From Lamellibrachia satsuma (lineage: Eukaryota; Annelida; Polychaeta; Sabellida; Siboglinidae), in the NCBI GenBank assembly GCA_033239005.1, contig BSQZ01000078.1:1404542-1468541 (forward strand): DNA of 64,000 nucleotides, in the 5' to 3' direction. Under the pieces are notes generated by a model. It did not search any database and was not told where the DNA came from. It worked only from the letters and a program-made list of their open reading frames with translations. Positions within the stretch are counted from its first letter, which is position 1. Each line of letters starts with the position of its first letter. The translations under genes were made by a program, and so were the position numbers. Of this stretch, positions 60,433-64,000 are shown in pieces.

Positions 60433-60531
<99 letters not shown>

Positions 60532-61186
60532 GATTTAATTGTAATGCATGTGTAGTCAATGTAGTGTAAAGTAATTAAAATTAGCCTCATTCATATCATT
60601 ATCAGTTATTTTGCTTACCTTGCCTGGATCTCCAGCCTTCAAGGTTCTAGATAAATGAATTTATTTAGCCTTACTTAATTAATTATTAAACGTATGGTTA
60701 ACGCTAATGGAGACACTATATCCGACTATGACTCTATGACTATGTCTATATCTATCACTTTATATGTGATGCTTTCTCAAAAACAGCAGTCACATACAGA
60801 CACTGTGTCTGTGTTTGTTTTTACACCTTTTAGTTCTACAACTGTCCAAGCATGTTGCGAACACAGCTGAGGCTAAGCTAGGCAAGCTATACAATCCATG
60901 TCCTATCCAGTTTATTAATGGGGTGTTTGCCTAAGCGTGGAGAAGTCCTGTTGAGACCGGCCCGTCGCCGCGTCGGCGTCGCTCGGCCACGCCGCGATCG
61001 AAGACAAGTCAAAACCAGCGCCAAGGAGATGGGTCATTCATTAATTGCCGAAAATGCTAGTGTTACCTTTTCAACGATCCCCAGTTCGCCTTTTTTCATA
61101 ACATCTCTGATGATGGAGCCTGCACGTCTTGCAACACATACAGAGGACGCGACGAGACGCAGTACCAACGGTGCAGAAGAAGCCAT
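44396..61186 (-). CDS. BPNT1: BPNT1, 3'(2'),5'-bisphosphate nucleotidase, seven exons with a duplicated exon 6
   Basis: Minus-strand exons: 61186-61067, 54530-54429, 53555-53445, 51304-51256, 49885-49742, then 48865-48720 (6a) or 46741-46593 (6b), then 44665-44396. Phases agree and no lesions were seen. The protein is 313 aa with 6a or 314 aa with 6b; human is 308 aa. The lithium-sensitive phosphatase signature is complete: 'IFGEE' (exon 2), '[14 protein letters not shown]' (exon 4) and 'KKWDTCAPE' (exon 7). Exon 1 reads '[20 protein letters not shown]'. The enzyme removes the 3'-phosphate of PAP (3'-phosphoadenosine 5'-phosphate), a by-product of sulfation, in the cytosol with Mg2+ and is inhibited by Li+. 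Intron 1 (6.5 kb) holds a LINE, an AT-rich hAT-like stretch and the 84-bp array next to exon 2. The gene is convergent with the phosphatase. Confidence 0.95.
44750..45165. repeat. Dispersed repeat, related to 30495-30725
   Basis: See the copy in phosphatase intron 1; the shared end is 'acgaactaccaagttatctcatccggaggatg'. It lies in the last BPNT1 intron. Confidence 0.5.
46593..46741 (-). CDS. BPNT1: BPNT1 alternative exon 6b
   Basis: 149 nt bounded by 'gcctcctag' and a GTTAGT donor, entering in phase 1 and leaving in phase 0 exactly like exon 6a. It encodes '[20 protein letters not shown]', '[19 protein letters not shown]' and 'LRVGGLGKK', one codon longer than 6a. It keeps the IITTxxSH and RVGGxGxK positions that in this family lie around the nucleotide pocket, but differs at most other positions. 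Its unbroken frame and splice sites despite strong divergence argue for use. Confidence 0.8.
47195..47335. repeat. 22-bp minisatellite, about six units
   Basis: Units of the type 'gtgacttttacgtaaccaagtt' repeat about six times in the BPNT1 intron between exons 6b and 6a. Confidence 0.92.
48245..48365. repeat. (TA)n with TGTATG interruption
   Basis: About 120 bp in the intron between BPNT1 exons 6b and 6a. Confidence 0.96.
48720..48865 (-). CDS. BPNT1: BPNT1 alternative exon 6a
   Basis: 146 nt after acceptor 'catgctgcag', donor GTCAGT, phase 1 in and 0 out. It encodes '[20 protein letters not shown]', '[20 protein letters not shown]' and 'NRVGGAGHK'. In TTRSH and GGAGxK it is nearer than 6b to the usual animal BPNT1 sequence, so it is probably the ancestral form. 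Confidence 0.9.
50690..50840 (+). mobile_element. Solo CR1-like LINE 3' tail
   Basis: Matches, in the opposite orientation, the 3' tail at 62530-62650: 'gggcaggttataagtaga...', 'ccaatggcttccttgtccac', 'ttgccatctgggcctttggc'. It ends in three TCTAAATCTTGTTAAA-type repeats, the terminal repeats expected of CR1 elements. It is a severe 5' truncation, in the intron between BPNT1 exons 5 and 4. Confidence 0.8.
51770..52080. repeat. Dispersed repeat, copy 2
   Basis: Second copy of the repeat at 11445-11830, in the same orientation, in the intron between BPNT1 exons 4 and 3. Confidence 0.6.
52081..53444. other. BPNT1 intron, no exon recognised
   Basis: Includes a short (ATA)n run at about 52683-52705. 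Frames at 52154-52369 and 52674-53052 lack family resemblance. Confidence 0.4.
54040..54152. repeat. 54-bp tandem duplication
   Basis: 'gtttgagcccgaaatgtcat...caccacggccagct' is repeated once with a few changes, in the BPNT1 intron between exons 3 and 2. Confidence 0.9.
54497..55182 (-). repeat. 84-bp tandem array spanning the BPNT1 exon 2 acceptor, eight copies
   Basis: On the minus strand each 84-bp unit holds intron sequence, the acceptor 'ttgttgtctgtag' and the first 30 or so bases of exon 2 (encoding '[10 protein letters not shown]'). Units begin every 84 bp from 54501, eight complete copies and a partial one, with almost no divergence. Acceptors fall at 54530 (used) and then every 84 bp up to 55118. 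Reading from an extra acceptor meets TGA soon after 'DRSGC'. Because 84 is a multiple of three, long repetitive frames appear on the plus strand; these are antisense artefacts. Confidence 0.95.
56170..58830 (+). mobile_element. Degenerate LINE (CR1/L2/Rex1-like group) in BPNT1 intron 1
   Basis: Antisense to BPNT1. Endonuclease: '[17 protein letters not shown]', '[12 protein letters not shown]' (usually GDFN), 'DISDHLPMF'. Reverse transcriptase: '[20 protein letters not shown]', '[19 protein letters not shown]', 'VPQGSILG', 'MYADDTNIF'. C-terminal: '[16 protein letters not shown]', '[12 protein letters not shown]', '[10 protein letters not shown]'. About four frame breaks (near 56800, 57320, 57570, 57900) make it inactive, though the pieces are long, so it is fairly young. 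Confidence 0.88.
59199..60010. mobile_element. AT-rich hAT-like non-autonomous element
   Basis: Begins CAGGGTTGAAAAAAATAATG and ends in a block of GATTTAAATC-type words (59940-60005), the pattern of hAT elements with CAGGGTTG ends. The right end is degraded and no clean 8-bp duplication was found. The inner frame at 59535-59828 is unrecognised. Confidence 0.4.
60436..60530. repeat. (TA)n microsatellite
   Basis: About 95 bp of pure TA in BPNT1 intron 1. Confidence 0.97.
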
Positions 61187-61399
61187 AATTCTCGAGACAC
61201 TGTCGCTCTCCAGTCGACCACAACCCACGCTGTGTTGCGGGAGTCGACAAGATTTATTTACTGCGGTTACTGACAATTCACGGCAGTTGTCGTAAATATA
61301 ATATTATTGTCGTAAAATGTGTGCGCTATCAATGTTATTTTTATTATTAAAGCTACCTCCGTCAATGCATTTAGTCCATTGCGATGATGTTCAAATATG

Positions 61400-62535
61400 T
61401 TATACCTGAATAGCGCAAGAGGAAGAGGATGGGAAGAAGGACAAAAAGGAGAAGAAGGAGGAAGAAGAGACGGGGATAATAATATTAGATAATTAGGAAA
61501 AGAACACTGAAAAAAGTAGAACAAGAAGGGGAGGACAAAAAGGAGGAGAAGAAGGGGAGGAGAAGAAGAGGAGGCTGAGAAGAAGAAGGAGAAGAAGGGT
61601 GTGGAGGAGAAGAAGAAGGAGGAGGTGTTCTCATGAGCAAACAAAGAATGACATCTTAACGGCTAATCGGATGGATTATTATTGTTTTTATGGGGAACTT
61701 TTTGGGGGGCCTAGTACGGAGGATACCACTCGTACCATGGTACCCGACACTTTGGAGAAGGAGAAGTAGCAGGAGAAGGAGAAGAAATGGAGCAGGAGAA
61801 GAAGGAGAATTGGAGAAAGAAGAAAATAATGAGAAGGAAGAAGGGAAGACGAAGGAGAGAAGGAGAAGAGGGAGAAGCAGGAGAATAAGGGGAGAAGGAG
61901 AAGAAGAGTCGGAAGAGAAGAAGGGGAAGAAAGAGAAAAAGCAGAATGAGAATAAGAAGGAGAAGAAGGATGAGAAGGAGGGAGAAGTTAGAAAGTTGAG
62001 AAAGAGGAGAAGAAGAAGGATAAGAAGAATGAAAAGAAGCTGATGGGAGAAGGAGAATAAGGGGAGAAGAAGAAGGGAATGGGAGAAGAAGGAAAATAAG
62101 GGGAAGAATGGGCAGAAGGGGAAGACGGAGAGGAAGAATGCAAAGAAAAGGATGAGAAGGAGAAGAAGAAGGAGAAGAATTGTTTAAGTTCCGCAAACAC
62201 AGTACAGATCACCACATAAGGTGCCCCAACGACGAAAGTCATTAGTGAAAGTGAATGTGAAAATCAAATATTGTGCTGCAAAGTAGCCTCGATTATGCTG
62301 CAAAGGGGAGAAAAAGTAGAAGAGGAAGCATGAGAAGGATAAGAAGGAGGTGAAGGAGGAAAAGAGTTGAAGGAGGAGAAGAAGAAGGGAACTGGGAGAA
62401 GGAAGAGAAGGAGAAAAGGGTACACTTGGCAGAAGGGGAAGAAGGGAAAGTAGAACAGGAAGAACGGTAAGAAGGAGGAGAAGAAGGAGAATGACGAGAT
62501 GAAGGAGAAGAAGGTGAGCAGGAGAAGGGGGAGAA
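61400..62535 (+). repeat. Polypurine tract (GGAGAAGAA-type), about 1.1 kb
   Basis: The plus strand is overwhelmingly A and G in GAAGAAGGA/GGAGAAG words, with two short breaks (about 61640-61750 and 62180-62300). It begins roughly 200 bp upstream of the BPNT1 start codon. Long Ser/Leu/Phe/Pro-rich or Arg/Lys/Glu-rich frames over it are composition artefacts. Such strand-asymmetric tracts can form triple-helical DNA. Confidence 0.93.
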
Positions 62536-62536
62536 A

Positions 62537-64000
62537 GATTTAACAAGATTTGCCATCCAAGCCAAAGGCCCAGATGGCAAGTGGACAAGGAAGCTATTGG
62601 CTTATCGAGAGTCCAACAATGTTCACCTACTTATAACCCGCCCTCCTGATATATGTGTCAACCTTGTTTTTAAACATATTCACGCTGCTAGCAGTTACAC
62701 AATCTGTAGACAGTTTGTTCCATTCATATATTGTCCTCTGTGAGAACGAGTGCTTCCTGATGTCCAATCTACATTGATCCTTTACTAATTTTACCTCATG
62801 TCCTCTAGTTCTGCTATCCTTCTTGAGTGAGAAAAACATATTTCTATCAATATTTTCATACCCATTCAATATCTTAAAAACTTCAATCTGATCTCCTCTT
62901 AACCTCCTTGTCTCTAGAGTTGTTAAACCACATTCTTTCAGGCGTTCTTCATAACTAAGGTCTCTAAGTTCTGGAATCATTTTAGTTGCTCTCCTTTGTA
63001 TGCGTTCAAGCGTATCTATATCCTTCTTACGATATGGTATCCATGCTTGTATACAGTATTCTAAATGAGTTCTAACTATTGCTTTATAAAGAGGTATAAT
63101 TAACTTTTTTCCCTTGTATGTTATGTTTCTTCTAATCAATCCAAGAATTTGATTACTAAGTCCTTTTCTTTTACAGTAGTACCCAGAACAGTATCTCCCA
63201 TTTTATAGTTTACATTCAAGTTCCCATGTCCTGTATGTAGGCATTTACATTTCCCAAAATTGAACAGCATCTGCCATTTCTCAGACCATTTCACTAATCT
63301 GTCTAGATCGTTTTGTAAATGTTGTTTATCACCATCAGTATTAACCTTTCTAAACAGTTTTGTGTCATCCGCAAATTTCAGTACGTTACTTGTTATACTC
63401 TCGTCCAAGTCATTGATATAAATTAAGAATAATATAGGTCCTAATACTGATCCTTGAGGTACCCCACTCAAAACCGCTTTCCAATTTGAAACTTCTCCAT
63501 CTACTACAACTCGTTGTCTTCTATCAGTCAGCCATTGTTCTATCCAGTCAGTTATGCTATCCCCGATACCATGGGCTTTTAATTTAAGTAGCAATCTTTG
63601 ATGTGGCACTTTGTCAAAAGCTTTCTGAAAATCTAAGTAGATAATATCTACTGGCGATCCCACGTCTATCCACTTAGTGATTTCTTCCAGAAAACATAAC
63701 ATATTTGTTAAGCATGACCTCGCTTTAAGGAATCCATGTTGAGATGAATTTAATAATTTATGCTTAACGAGGAAGTCCACCATATGGTCTTTAATTAACC
63801 TTTCTAATAATTTACAAATCACTGACGTTAAACTCACTGGTCTGTAATTCTCTGACTTATTTCTCGAACCCTTTTTAAATAATGGTATGATGTTTGCTTC
63901 TTTCCATTCAAACGGAACAACTCCCTCTATTAATGACAAGTTGAATACTCTTGCAAGTGGTATACTGATTTGATCTACTGTTTCCATTAGTAATTTTGGA
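62537..64000 (-). mobile_element. CR1-like LINE, nearly intact reverse transcriptase, cut by window edge
   Basis: Two minus-strand frames, 63987-63136 and 63139-62627, form one reverse transcriptase with a single frameshift near 63140. Motifs: 'PLFKKGSRNKSENYRPVSLT', 'IIYLDFQKAFDKVPHQRLL', 'SGVPQGSVLGPILFLIYIND', the catalytic 'LKFADDTKLF', and then the C-terminal 'HLEYCIQAWIPYRKKDIDTL', 'RRATKMIPELRDLSYEERL' and 'NMFKNKVDTYIRRAGYK'. The 3' tail at 62537-62640 matches those at 36545 and 50690. The 5' part lies outside the window. It is the best-preserved copy here, so the family was recently active. Confidence 0.92.

Noticed and set aside
60918..61295. 125-aa plus-strand frame
   Set aside because: Antisense over BPNT1 exon 1 and its splice donor; the minus strand has the recognised protein.
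61690..62588. Highly charged plus-strand and Ser/Pro/Leu-rich minus-strand frames
   Set aside because: Composition artefacts of the polypurine tract; no start context, splice sites or family motifs.

Overview
This is a eukaryotic (metazoan) nuclear window, not bacterial. Coding sequence is broken into short exons with GT/AG introns, the DNA is AT-rich and full of microsatellites, and it carries Penelope-like, CR1-like and other LINEs, a tRNA-derived SINE, hAT and Mutator-like DNA transposons. The gene set (ARV1, an ACP7-type purple acid phosphatase, BPNT1, and a free-standing P2X7 C-terminal-type domain) together with this repeat mix suggests a marine invertebrate, perhaps a mollusc or other lophotrochozoan. 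The species cannot be fixed from the sequence alone.

Layout. 1-2.5 kb: a 5'-truncated Penelope-like retroelement with an inverted copy of its own 3' end, split by a 1.26-kb hAT-type element. 2.96-4.06 kb (+): a two-exon gene for a small secreted cysteine-rich peptide, 74 aa. 6.4-12.7 kb (-): a complete seven-exon ARV1 gene with a hAT element and a long (ATCT)n tract in its introns. 13.16-16.69 kb (+): a small uncharacterised gene, divergent from ARV1, with a 767-bp transposon in its intron. 16.9-21.0 kb (-): a four-exon P2X7-C-domain gene carrying one stop codon and one frameshift. 21-27 kb: SINE, LINE scrap, hAT and a Mutator-like transposase pseudogene. 27.2-39.8 kb (+): a complete twelve-exon purple acid phosphatase gene, with promoter and exon 1 tandemly duplicated, a LINE in intron 1, a CR1-like LINE in intron 9, and an 80-bp tandem array made from the end of exon 7. 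40.98-41.74 kb: an inverted second copy of the 767-bp transposon. 44.4-61.2 kb (-): a complete BPNT1 gene with two alternative versions of exon 6, an 84-bp tandem array made from the start of exon 2, and a LINE in intron 1. 61.4-62.5 kb: a 1.1-kb purine-rich tract upstream of BPNT1. 62.5-64 kb (-): a nearly intact CR1-like LINE cut off by the window edge.

The host genes act separately: ARV1 in ER sterol/GPI homeostasis, the phosphatase as a secreted or luminal metallo-enzyme, and BPNT1 in the cytosol clearing 3'-phosphoadenosine 5'-phosphate. Two themes stand out. BPNT1 has two intact, phase-compatible exon 6 versions, which looks like mutually exclusive splicing of part of the substrate pocket. 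Local tandem duplications also repeatedly sit on exon edges: phosphatase exons 1, 5 and 7, and BPNT1 exon 2. All exon models were built by eye from splice sites, intron phase and family resemblance. No alignment, database search or RNA evidence was available.
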